Source of the DNA: Cytophagales bacterium CG12_big_fil_rev_8_21_14_0_65_40_12
GTDB taxonomy: Bacteria; Bacteroidota; Bacteroidia; Cytophagales; Cyclobacteriaceae
DNA length: 64,000 nt
Direction: 5' to 3'
Assembly: GCA_002786855.1 (NCBI GenBank)
Contig: PCUU01000015.1
Location: forward strand, 1 to 64,000
Positions within the stretch are counted from its first letter, which is position 1; each line of letters starts with the position of its first letter. The notes below the pieces were generated by a model. It was not told the origin of the DNA and searched no databases. It saw nothing but the letters and a program-made list of their open reading frames with translations. Below, in pieces: positions 1-7,937 of the stretch. The translations under genes and the position numbers were made by a program.

Positions 1-726
1 GCTTTCTTCTCGCGAAGGGCCGAGTTTTATGCAGACCTTGAAAAAATGATGGTTGAAAAGGAAGACGATTATAAGTCATTTCTTTTGAAAGCCGAAAATT
101 TAAAAACTTTAGATAGTTACCCCGCCTTAGTTGAACAGATCAGAACATTAAGAGAAGAGTGGAAATTATTAGGGAGAATCAAGAAAGCATCTAGTGATGT
201 TTATTGGGAGCGATTTCAGAACATAGTTAAAGAGGCACTTAAGGTTTCGAAGAAGCAAAAGGCCAAACCTGCGGGCAAAAACAAAGTAGAGAATTTGAAA
301 CTGCGAAGCGATTTTCTCAAAACTTTAGAAACCACGAATGAAGCCCTTGTTCCCAAGGCAAATGTTTCAGCCTTGAAAGAGCAATGGAAGAAAATGGGTG
401 GGGTGGATAAAGCCGAGATGCTCAAGCTTCAAGATGAATTTTTATTGCTGATTGATCAGATAGCGGAAAAGCAGTTTATCGACAACCTGTTGAATAAGAA
501 GACAAAAGCCAATGTAAGTCAACCAGAAAAGGAAAAATTAAGGATAAAGCTGCTTTACGATCTGCTGAATCGTGACAAAAATGAGCTTTTTACTTTTAAA
601 GAAAACTTAGAGAAGTTCAATACAAGTGCAGGGCTGGATCAGCTCATTGGAGGTAAGTTGGCTTTGCAAGAAAGGAAAGTAAAAGTGAAGGAAGCAATTT
701 TAAAGCAATTTAAGGCTACCACATAG
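1..726 (+). CDS. DUF349 domain protein, C-terminal part
   Basis: The reading frame is open from the first base of the window, so the start and N-terminal part lie upstream. The visible ~241 residues are highly charged and helical, and contain repeats of the DUF349 type (LREEWKLLGRIKKASSDVYW near the N-terminal side, then LKEQWKKMGGVDKAEM). DUF349 proteins are made of tandem ~70-residue helical repeats; their cellular role is not well defined. No signal peptide or membrane segment is seen in this part, so it is probably cytoplasmic. Family assignment is good and function unknown. Confidence 0.8.
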   Translation, partial: AFFSRRAEFYADLEKMMVEKEDDYKSFLLKAENLKTLDSYPALVEQIRTLREEWKLLGRIKKASSDVYWERFQNIVKEALKVSKKQKAKPAGKNKVENLKLRSDFLKTLETTNEALVPKANVSALKEQWKKMGGVDKAEMLKLQDEFLLLIDQIAEKQFIDNLLNKKTKANVSQPEKEKLRIKLLYDLLNRDKNELFTFKENLEKFNTSAGLDQLIGGKLALQERKVKVKEAILKQFKATT

Positions 727-796
727 CTTTGTTTTTCAAGCACTTAAGCGCTTTTTTGACGCCAAAATCATGCTTTAAAAATAATGACAAATACCG

Positions 797-828
797 TTTG
801 ATTTTTAAAGTTTAAATGCATTCTTTTG
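797..828 (+). promoter_or_regulatory. Bacteroidota-type promoter for the DUF2795 gene
   Basis: TTTG at 797-800 is followed after 20 bp by TTCTTTTG at 821-828, which matches the Bacteroidota housekeeping consensus TTTG-N19-21-TAnnTTTG in all but one position of the -7 box. The start codon of the next gene lies 23 bp downstream. Assigned by motif only. Confidence 0.5.
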
Positions 829-851
829 CACGCCATTAAAAAAGATAAAAA

Positions 852-1073
852 ATGTATTGGACACTAGAACTAGCATCTTACTTGGAGGATGCACCTTGGC
901 CAGCAACAAAAGATGAGTTAATTGATTTTTCAATTAGATCTGGAGCACCGCTGGAGGTAGTAGAGAACCTTCAAGAACTTGAAGATGACGGTCAGCCTTA
1001 TGAAAGTATCGAAGAGATATGGCCTGACTACCCCACAAAAGATGACTTCTTTTTTAACGAAGATGAATATTGA
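852..1073 (+). CDS. DUF2795 family small acidic protein
   Basis: A 73-residue, strongly acidic protein ending in NEDEY. It matches from memory the highly conserved Bacteroidota DUF2795 small proteins, with their typical motifs LELASYLEDAPWPATKDEL, SGAPLEVVENLQEL and EEIWPDYPTKDDFFF. It is monocistronic, with its own promoter-like element upstream and a strong terminator immediately after the stop codon. No catalytic motif is visible; the cellular role is unknown. Confidence 0.9.
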   Translation: MYWTLELASYLEDAPWPATKDELIDFSIRSGAPLEVVENLQELEDDGQPYESIEEIWPDYPTKDDFFFNEDEY

Positions 1074-1096
1074 AAACCCCTTTTAGGGGTTTTTTT
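1073..1096 (+). terminator. rho-independent terminator
   Basis: AAAACCCC (1073-1080) pairs with GGGGTTTT (1086-1093) over a 5-nt loop and is followed by further T residues. It overlaps the DUF2795 stop codon region. Confidence 0.9.
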
Positions 1097-1253
1097 ATGT
1101 CTTGTTGAAATCAAATTCAGCGAGTTTATGACATTTCTCGACTTTCGGTGTAAAACCATCTGTTTTTAAGATTGATATTCCCTATATTCCCATTCTGTCC
1201 ATCATAACGCGCTGGATTAGATTGCACTAAATATTAATCGTAATTCGAATTGC

Positions 1254-3005
1254 ATGAATTTTAACCGAAAATCTAAACAAGAGAGGACTTTCGATGCCAT
1301 TGTGGTAGGCTCGGGTATCAGCGGTGGCTGGGCTGCAAAGGAACTCTCGGAGAACGGCCTAAAAACGGCTGTAATTGAAAGGGGTCGTAAGATCGAACAC
1401 ATCAAAGATTATCACACTGCCACATTGGACACTTGGGATCTCCCAAACCGTGGCAGGTCAAATCCAGAAGTCATTGCTAAGGATTACCCAAAACAGAACA
1501 GAACTGGGTACACCACAGCGGAGGCTCACAGGCATTTTTTCGTCAAAGACAGTGAACACCCCTATCAGGAAGATACTCGCTTCGATTGGATGCGTGGGTA
1601 CCATTTGGGGGGAAGATCAATTACTTGGGGTAGACAAAGCTACCGCTTAAGTGATGTTGATTTTGAGGCCAACTTAAAGGATGGAATCGCGGTAGATTGG
1701 CCAGTTCGTTATAAAGACATTAAACCATGGTACGATTATGTAGAGCGCTACATTGGAGTAAGTGGTGAAAAGCGTGGCTTAAAGCAAATGCCGGATGGAG
1801 AATTCCTCCCTCCAATGGAATTGAACTGTGTTGAAAAACATTTTCAAAAGGCAGTTGAAAGCAAATGGAACAACCGTTGGGTTACTGTTGGCAGAACCGC
1901 CCACTTGACTCAGCCATTGAATGTGGACCAACCGGATCATAAAAACCCAGGCGCAAGAAGTCAGTGTTTGATGCGTGATAGATGTATGCGTGGTTGCCCT
2001 TATGGGGGTTACTTCTCAAGCTTATCTTCAACGCTTCCTGCTGGTGTAGCCTCTGGAAATTTGACTGTTATTACTGATGCTATTGTCCATCAAGTGATCT
2101 ATGACGACAGCACTGGAAAAGCTACAGGGGTCAGGGTCATCGACCAGAACACCAAAGAATCAGTAGAATACTATGCAAAAGTAATTTTCCTTTGCGCTTC
2201 TGCTATTGCATCTGCTTCAATTTTACTTCAATCCAAAAGTGAAAGATTTCCAAATGGATTGGGAAATGACAGTGGAGAATTAGGCCATAATATCATGGAC
2301 CATCACCTAGGTGTAGGCGCTGGATCAAAGGTTGAAGGCTACGAAGACAAGTATTACAAAGGCCGCAGGGCAAATGGTATTTATATTCCTCGCTTTAGAA
2401 ATTTAGGCGGAGATTCAAACCGTAAGGATTTTATAAGAGGTTTTGGCTACCAAGGTAGTGCTTCGAGAGAAGGCTGGGGAAGGTCGATTGCCGAAATGAG
2501 AAACGGACGTGTAGGAGGGAATGTCAAAGATGCATTAATGTCTCCGGGCGGGTGGACAATGGGTTTCATGGGCTTTGGTGAAGTATTGCCACAGCATAAA
2601 AACTACATGTACATGGATTATGACAATTTGGATCAGTGGGGATTACCACAAGTAAGATTCGATGCAGGAAACTTCCATGAAAATGAATATGCGATGCGAA
2701 AAGATATGGCGGCATCCGCTGCCGAGATGCTTGAAGCTGCTGGTTTCAAAGATGTATCTACTTATGATAATGGCCCTAACATGGGACTTGGTATCCACGA
2801 AATGGGAACAGCCCGAATGGGTCACGATCCAAAAACTTCGGTATTGAACAAATGGAATCAAGTACACGCTTGTAAAAATGTCTTTGTTACCGATGGTTCA
2901 TTCATGACCTCAGCAGCATGTCATAATCCTTCTTTAGGATACATGGCATTTACCGCTAGGGCAGCCAATTATGCAGTTGATCAACTTAAAAAAGGAAACT
3001 TATAA
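1254..3005 (+). CDS. GMC family oxidoreductase (FAD)
   Basis: A 583-residue flavoprotein of the glucose-methanol-choline oxidoreductase family, close to the gluconate/sorbosone dehydrogenase large-subunit type. The FAD-binding dinucleotide fold starts at residue ~14 (IVVGSGISGGWAAKELSENG), followed by an R-GYHLGGRSITWGRQ flavin-contact region near 115-130. The C-terminal GMC_oxred_C domain carries HEMGTARMG and CHNPSLGYMAFTARAAN, the latter with the His-Asn pair expected at the active site. A Cys-rich RDRCMRGCPYGGYF stretch sits near residues 240-255. The next gene, 2 nt downstream, encodes the matching small subunit, so the two probably form one complex oxidising a sugar or sugar acid. The substrate cannot be told from sequence, and no cytochrome subunit is encoded nearby. 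Confidence 0.9.
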   Translation: MNFNRKSKQERTFDAIVVGSGISGGWAAKELSENGLKTAVIERGRKIEHIKDYHTATLDTWDLPNRGRSNPEVIAKDYPKQNRTGYTTAEAHRHFFVKDSEHPYQEDTRFDWMRGYHLGGRSITWGRQSYRLSDVDFEANLKDGIAVDWPVRYKDIKPWYDYVERYIGVSGEKRGLKQMPDGEFLPPMELNCVEKHFQKAVESKWNNRWVTVGRTAHLTQPLNVDQPDHKNPGARSQCLMRDRCMRGCPYGGYFSSLSSTLPAGVASGNLTVITDAIVHQVIYDDSTGKATGVRVIDQNTKESVEYYAKVIFLCASAIASASILLQSKSERFPNGLGNDSGELGHNIMDHHLGVGAGSKVEGYEDKYYKGRRANGIYIPRFRNLGGDSNRKDFIRGFGYQGSASREGWGRSIAEMRNGRVGGNVKDALMSPGGWTMGFMGFGEVLPQHKNYMYMDYDNLDQWGLPQVRFDAGNFHENEYAMRKDMAASAAEMLEAAGFKDVSTYDNGPNMGLGIHEMGTARMGHDPKTSVLNKWNQVHACKNVFVTDGSFMTSAACHNPSLGYMAFTARAANYAVDQLKKGNL

Positions 3006-3007
3006 TC

Positions 3008-3631
3008 ATGGAAAGAAGAACAGTATTAAAAAACCTCGGATTCGGATCGATGGCCTTGTTCACTTCGACCGCATTATTTGGTTCATTGCAAAGTTGCAGC
3101 TCGGCACCAGCAGTAGACTGGGTACCGACTTATTTGACGGCAGAAGAAGCCGCTCAATTGGAGAAGATTGTGGATGGTATACTACCAAAAACAGCAACTC
3201 CAGGAGCACTCGATGCTGGAGTAGCCAATCATTTAGATAGTGCCTTGGCAAATATTTATAGGAATAAAGAAGCGGAGTATTTCAAAAGAGGAATGGCCGT
3301 TTTCGTGAAAAACTATAATGAAGGCAGTGATACTTCTTTTGATAAGTCGACTACGGAACAAATGACCGCAGCTGTGAATGCTTACTTCAAGAAATACGAA
3401 GAAGATCCTTCCATCATGAAGTCTTATAGAGAGTCTTTCCGTGAAGAAGGAGAGAAATCAGATCAATTCGTTGAAACCTATTTCGTGACTAACGTGGTGG
3501 ATAGCACCTTCTGGAGCTATTTTTCTTCAGAGTTGGTAGGTGAAACCGTAATGGCTTATGATCCAATTCCAGTGAAGTATGAAGGTTGCATTCCATACAC
3601 ACCAGGCCAAAAATCATGGTCTAGTGTTTGA
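3008..3631 (+). CDS. gluconate 2-dehydrogenase subunit 3 family protein
   Basis: A 207-residue exported protein. The N-terminus begins MERRTVLKNLGFGSMALF, a twin-arginine-like signal (E-RR-T-VLK) followed by a hydrophobic stretch and a Cys (SLQSCSS), so it may also be lipidated. The rest (TLxxxE-like AEEAAQLEKIVDGILPKT, then PGALDAGVANHLDSAL) fits the gluconate 2-dehydrogenase subunit 3 family, the small partner needed for export of GMC flavoproteins. It lies 2 nt after the GMC gene and is followed by a terminator, so the two form a bicistronic operon. Confidence 0.88.
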   Translation: MERRTVLKNLGFGSMALFTSTALFGSLQSCSSAPAVDWVPTYLTAEEAAQLEKIVDGILPKTATPGALDAGVANHLDSALANIYRNKEAEYFKRGMAVFVKNYNEGSDTSFDKSTTEQMTAAVNAYFKKYEEDPSIMKSYRESFREEGEKSDQFVETYFVTNVVDSTFWSYFSSELVGETVMAYDPIPVKYEGCIPYTPGQKSWSSV

Positions 3632-3655
3632 TTTTCATCGTTTGAATTTATATTG

Positions 3656-3682
3656 AAAGCCCCGAATTCGGGGTTTTTTTTT
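3656..3682 (+). terminator. rho-independent terminator
   Basis: The GC-rich hairpin CCCCGAATTCGGGG (3660-3673) is followed by a run of nine T residues. It ends the GMC/subunit 3 operon. Confidence 0.9.
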
Positions 3683-3739
3683 GTGGTAATGTGGCCAAAA
3701 ATAGTTGATGACTTTGTAATAAAATTTGCATTATTTTGA

Positions 3740-3862
3740 TGTTGTAAAACTAAAGAGGAAGCTCTGCAAATTTGGAAAACTAGTTTCACTCGTTCAGACA
3801 TTAAAGAATTCGAAATAATACAAGATGACCTGAGTGGGCTAGAGTATGTATTTAAAAAATAG
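3740..3862 (+). pseudogene. possible 3' remnant of an unknown gene
   Basis: A 41-codon frame ending in TAG at 3860-3862 reads like the C-terminus of a soluble protein (…EALQIWKTSFTRSDIKEFEI… LSGLEYVFKK). It lacks any ATG, GTG or TTG start and is preceded by an in-frame TGA. It overlaps the end of the convergent M23 gene by a few bases. No family is recognised. It may be a deletion remnant or chance. Confidence 0.25.
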
Positions 3863-4718
3863 TTTTATCTCCATTAACATCAAGGAGTTCCATTTGAATG
3901 TTTTCTATAGAATTCCAATTTCTTTCCACAATAATTTGAAGGTGAAAATGCTGATCTGTTTCATTAAAGTTCATTGGTAATATGGTGACTCCGTTAAAAG
4001 TATTGGAATCCAAGTACTCAGGATTGAGACCAAGTTTAGTTTCAAAATTAATTATTATTTTGTCCATACCTTCGGCTAGAATAGACACTTCAGCTAAATC
4101 TATAGAATGGTGTTTTTGTATTATATCAATAATGAAATTATTATCAACTTTATTATAAGTAACATCTGGAATACTTTTTTCATATGGGAGTAGCCTGAGA
4201 GGATGCCTGCTATTTTCACTTTTTATTTCACCGTTATTACTTCCGATGTGATATTCAAAATGCAAATGTTCAGTATTAATATTTACCCCTGACTTGCCTA
4301 TCTCACCAATAATCTGACCCATTTTGACTTTCTCTCCTACTTCTACTAATATTTCATTAAGATGTAGATAGATGGTTTGAGATAATTCTGGTTCGTTAAT
4401 ACCTTCATGAGAGATAACAACAAAATTTCCAAAACGCTCTAGTGAACTTCCTGGCAGGGCTGATTCAGATCGAACTACTATTCCGTCTAAAATGGAATGA
4501 ACAGGCGTGCCCAACGGTGCCTTGATATCAATACCTCTATGGAAATCATAAATCGTATTAAGTCTCCTTGGCCCAAATGGTGCGGCCAATCTATCAGTCA
4601 TTATGGTACCGCTAACAGGCCAAACTCCAGTTGCTTTTGCTTTTTCATTAATGTCATTGCCGTCATTGTCACATGAATTAAATATAATAATTGTTAAAAT
4701 AATAAATATATTTTTCAT
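3852..4718 (-). CDS. M23 family metallopeptidase lipoprotein
   Basis: A predicted 288-residue lipoprotein with a LytM/M23 zinc peptidase domain. The start at 4718 is preferred over the ATG at 4742 because it places a clean lipoprotein signal at the N-terminus (MKNIFIILTIIIFNSC with a Cys at about residue 16). The M23 metal ligands are visible: HRGID (H-x3-D) in the first half and HLHFE (H-x-H) about 90 residues later, with APLGTPVHSILDGIV and GNFVVISHEG between them in the usual order. The C-terminal ~100 residues are not part of the peptidase domain. It probably cleaves peptidoglycan cross-bridges in the periplasm, but could equally be a non-enzymatic LytM regulator. It is monocistronic and AT-rich. 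Confidence 0.82.
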   Translation of the reverse strand: MKNIFIILTIIIFNSCDNDGNDINEKAKATGVWPVSGTIMTDRLAAPFGPRRLNTIYDFHRGIDIKAPLGTPVHSILDGIVVRSESALPGSSLERFGNFVVISHEGINEPELSQTIYLHLNEILVEVGEKVKMGQIIGEIGKSGVNINTEHLHFEYHIGSNNGEIKSENSRHPLRLLPYEKSIPDVTYNKVDNNFIIDIIQKHHSIDLAEVSILAEGMDKIIINFETKLGLNPEYLDSNTFNGVTILPMNFNETDQHFHLQIIVERNWNSIENIQMELLDVNGDKTIF

Positions 4719-5270
4719 TAAATTAATCGATAAAATTTTCAAAAAAGAAATATGTCAATTATATAAGTCTTTGACCTGATAAGAGACTATTAATCCGAAA
4801 AGTTTCTTAACTTTCTTTAGATATTATTTTCAAGGATGCAATTTATATTTATAGATGAAATATTTTTACGCGAGTTGATCTTTCATACGTTTCGATTGAT
4901 ATTTCCGCGTTCCAATTTGATACGGGTATTGATAGCGAGCCCTTTTCTTCTCATTATGTAGTTTCTATTGAACCGTCTTGATGATCGAGTTATTAGAAAT
5001 TATATTTAAGTTTTGGTTTAAAATATTGTGACATGAAATTTTTGCCTTTAGATAAAATACATTCTGGCAAGGTGATTTTTATTGCAAGATATTGTGGTTA
5101 TTGAAACTTGTGAGTTTAAAGTTGTTTACAAGCAAAGTGATAATTTATCTATGAATGTAATATGATTGTATGGATTGTTATAATTGATTTTTTGCATTAG
5201 CATGTTTTGGTTTACTAGAGTTATCTTTACTTAAGATATATCTCGAACTTGTTTCATAATCTAAACTGGA
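4719..5270. other. AT-rich intergenic region with one possible remnant
   Basis: About 550 bp between the divergent M23 gene and the 7TM sensor kinase. At 4859-4981 (+) there is a 41-codon open frame without a start, preceded by an in-frame TGA, that reads like a protein C-terminus (…RVDLSYVSIDISAF… HYVVSIEPS). Otherwise I see only AT-rich sequence, with no RNA gene or repeat. Confidence 0.4.
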
Positions 5271-7175
5271 GTGAGATTGAACATTATTAGTAGGTTGGTT
5301 TTTTTGATTCTTTCCATTTTTGAACCTCTTGGGGGTATCAGTGCTCAGCAAGCGGATTCTATACAATTTGCTTTTGAAAAGAAGATAGTTGAACCAAAGT
5401 ACTCAATATCTTTTTTCTCGAGCGACCAGAACATACCGTTTGAAACTGTACGATCTAAAGCTATTGATTCGCTCTTTCGTAGCGATTTAAGTAAGAATAC
5501 TGAGAATAGTCACCAATATCATTGGTTAAGACTTGATTTCGAAAATTCACTAGAAGAGTTACTGAAGAAAGATAAGTGGTTTCTTGAAATGGGTTTCTCT
5601 TCTCATTTTCCAAGGGTATTCCTGGCAGGAGGACAGAAGATTTATAAATATAATATTGATATTTTTTCTGATCGAGAGTATAAATTTAATAGTAGATCTA
5701 TTCCACAATTTAATTTTAGCCCACTAGATCTTATCGATGGTAGGTATCTGTATATAAAGCACATAATTCCAGATGACTATATAAGATTTGTTTCAATAGC
5801 CGAGGTAGCAGTAAGACCGACTGAGTATTATCAAGGAGATACTAATTTACTAAAGTCTAATTTTAAAGCGCGATATGCTGCGATCGCATTTTTTGGGTTT
5901 GGCATTGTAATGCTCATTTTTTCTACGACAGTTTATATTTATCAAAAAGCTAATGAGTTCCTTTACTATGGATTGTTTACGTTATGCAGTTTGCTTTATC
6001 TTTCTACAAATAAATTGGGATTTGATGAAGTGATTTTTCGTGGTAATTATCATATATATTATTTATTTTTAGTTGGATATCAGTTTTTTATCTATATTTT
6101 TTATTTTCTCTTCGCATCTAATTTCCTTGAGTTCAAGAGGTATTACCCTTTTCTTTCTAAACTCATTAATGTCAGCATCAAGATTTTAGTAGGTCTCTTT
6201 TTGCTGTATTTACTATTTCAAACTATCAACTATCGTTATGAAATTTATCTTCCGTTTGCCAATTGGGTTGTAGGCATTCATCGAATTATACTTATTATAG
6301 TCGGTCAAACAGCCATAATAGTATTACTTTTTCGACCAGTTAATAGGTTGGCTTATTTCATAGTTTCAGGATCATTGATTTTTACCTTTGGGTCACTTTT
6401 ATATTTGTTTTTGGATAAGTCAAGCTACCAAATCTATGGTACTACTGCGGAAATGTTAATTTTCACACTTGGCCTAGCCTATAAGTATAAAAAATCAGGT
6501 GAACAATTGATACTAATGGAAAAGGAAGCTGCTGAACTTAAAATGTCTGCACTTAAAGCTCAAATGAATCCACATTTCATTTTCAATTCATTAAACTCGA
6601 TTCAGTATTTTGTTCTGAAGAATGATACTGACAATGCATTGAATTACTTAGGGAAGTTTTCACAAATGTTGCGCAGAGTTTTGGATCATTCTATGGATGG
6701 AAATGTGACTCTTGATCAAGAGATTGAACTCCTATCTACATATTTGGAATTGGAAAAGCTTAGATTTGAACAAGGTTTTAGTTATCAGATCGTAGTAAAT
6801 GACAATATTGATCCCTTTATTGAACAGATGCCTCTTCTTTTGATACAGCCTTATGTAGAAAACGCAATTAAGCACGGCTTGCTTCCATCAGTAGATCCAA
6901 TAAAGAAGTTGGTCATTTCCTTTGAGTTGGAGGGGGATAGAATTTTATGCAAAATAGAAGATAACGGTGTAGGAATCGATATTAGTGATGATATACCATC
7001 AAGTAATTTATGGAATAGGAGGAAAAGGAAGTCTAGAGGAATGACAATTGCGAGAGAGAGATTGAGTGCGCTTTACGATAATTATTCCATTGATTCTGTT
7101 TCTATTGAGAATAAATCATTAGAATTACATGGGTCGACTGGCACGATTGTTAAGATTCGAGTACCTAGAATTTGA
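5271..7175 (+). CDS. 7TM-DISM sensor histidine kinase, LytS-type
   Basis: A ~634-residue membrane sensor kinase. A signal peptide (cleavage near GISA-QQ) is followed by an extracellular ~170-residue domain typical of 7TM-DISM sensors, seven hydrophobic segments (roughly residues 195-405), and a LytS/YehU-type His_kinase domain. The phospho-acceptor His is about residue 435 in LKAQMNPHFIFNSLNSIQ, and the ATP-binding N and G boxes are IQPYVENAIKHGL and EDNGVGID. The start is uncertain: GTG at 5271 overlaps GGAG (5268-5271), while TTG at 5277 lies 5 nt after it and also gives a good signal peptide. The LytTR regulator starts 9 nt after the stop, so the two form a two-component system. Confidence 0.88.
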   Translation: MRLNIISRLVFLILSIFEPLGGISAQQADSIQFAFEKKIVEPKYSISFFSSDQNIPFETVRSKAIDSLFRSDLSKNTENSHQYHWLRLDFENSLEELLKKDKWFLEMGFSSHFPRVFLAGGQKIYKYNIDIFSDREYKFNSRSIPQFNFSPLDLIDGRYLYIKHIIPDDYIRFVSIAEVAVRPTEYYQGDTNLLKSNFKARYAAIAFFGFGIVMLIFSTTVYIYQKANEFLYYGLFTLCSLLYLSTNKLGFDEVIFRGNYHIYYLFLVGYQFFIYIFYFLFASNFLEFKRYYPFLSKLINVSIKILVGLFLLYLLFQTINYRYEIYLPFANWVVGIHRIILIIVGQTAIIVLLFRPVNRLAYFIVSGSLIFTFGSLLYLFLDKSSYQIYGTTAEMLIFTLGLAYKYKKSGEQLILMEKEAAELKMSALKAQMNPHFIFNSLNSIQYFVLKNDTDNALNYLGKFSQMLRRVLDHSMDGNVTLDQEIELLSTYLELEKLRFEQGFSYQIVVNDNIDPFIEQMPLLLIQPYVENAIKHGLLPSVDPIKKLVISFELEGDRILCKIEDNGVGIDISDDIPSSNLWNRRKRKSRGMTIARERLSALYDNYSIDSVSIENKSLELHGSTGTIVKIRVPRI

Positions 7176-7184
7176 TTTGACATC

Positions 7185-7937
7185 ATGATAAGAGCTTTAA
7201 TTGTAGATGACGAAAAGTATGGTAGAGAGGGGCTTTTAGCCCTAATAAAGAAGTACTGTCCTCAAATTAACCAAGTTCATTCAGCGTCAAATATTTCTGA
7301 GGCAAGGGAAATAATTTTATGTGAAGAGCCCGATTTGTTGTTTTTGGATATTGAAATCAATAGCGAGCTAGGCTTTGATTTGTTAGAGAAAATTGAGAGT
7401 TGGAATTTTGAGGTAATTTTTACCACGGCACATCCGAAATATGCCGTGAGAGCTTTCAAATATAGTGGTCTTGATTACCTTTTAAAGCCCATTAGCGCTG
7501 ATGAGCTTGTGAGAGCTGTAAAAAGAGCGACTAAGAAAAGGAATGATCAGATACACAAACAACAAATTGAATTACTTCTTCAAAATTTGAATTCTGATGT
7601 AAAGTCTCCTCAGACGATTTGTCTATCGACATTAGAAGGAGTAGAATTTATTGAGACTGATGAGATTATTTACTGCGAGGCAAATGGAGCGTATACTGTA
7701 TTTAATTTGAAGTCTAATAAAAAAATAACGGTCAGTCGTAATCTTAAGGAATATGAATCTTTGTTGGATGAGGATTTTTTCATGAGAATACATAATAGTT
7801 TCTTGATTAATCTCAAGGAGGTAAAAAAATATATAAAATCAGATGGTGGCTATGTCATCATGAAGAATGGAGATACTGTAAGTATATCTCAAAAACGGAA
7901 GGATGATTTTTTGAAAAGGATGCGATATTTAAGTTAG
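7185..7937 (+). CDS. LytTR family response regulator
   Basis: A 250-residue regulator. The receiver domain (1-120) has phospho-acceptor D55 (LLFLDIEINS), acidic pocket D8-D9-E10 and conserved K in LDYLLKPIS. The LytTR DNA-binding domain (~150-248) shows EIIYCEANGAYTVF, TVSRNLKEYESLL and FMRIHNSFLINLKEVKKYIK. It is co-transcribed with the 7TM kinase upstream. LytTR proteins bind pairs of ~9-bp direct repeats one helical face apart (about 21 bp). Four such pairs occur at 10.8-14.9 kb, making this protein the first candidate to bind them. Its 3' end overlaps the convergent hybrid kinase by 4 bp. Confidence 0.93.
   Translation: MIRALIVDDEKYGREGLLALIKKYCPQINQVHSASNISEAREIILCEEPDLLFLDIEINSELGFDLLEKIESWNFEVIFTTAHPKYAVRAFKYSGLDYLLKPISADELVRAVKRATKKRNDQIHKQQIELLLQNLNSDVKSPQTICLSTLEGVEFIETDEIIYCEANGAYTVFNLKSNKKITVSRNLKEYESLLDEDFFMRIHNSFLINLKEVKKYIKSDGGYVIMKNGDTVSISQKRKDDFLKRMRYLS

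Noticed and set aside
5123-5152. TGTTTACAA upstream of the 7TM kinase as a fifth LytTR operator
   Set aside because: No second half-site at +21 bp; the phased partner reads TTTATCTAT.
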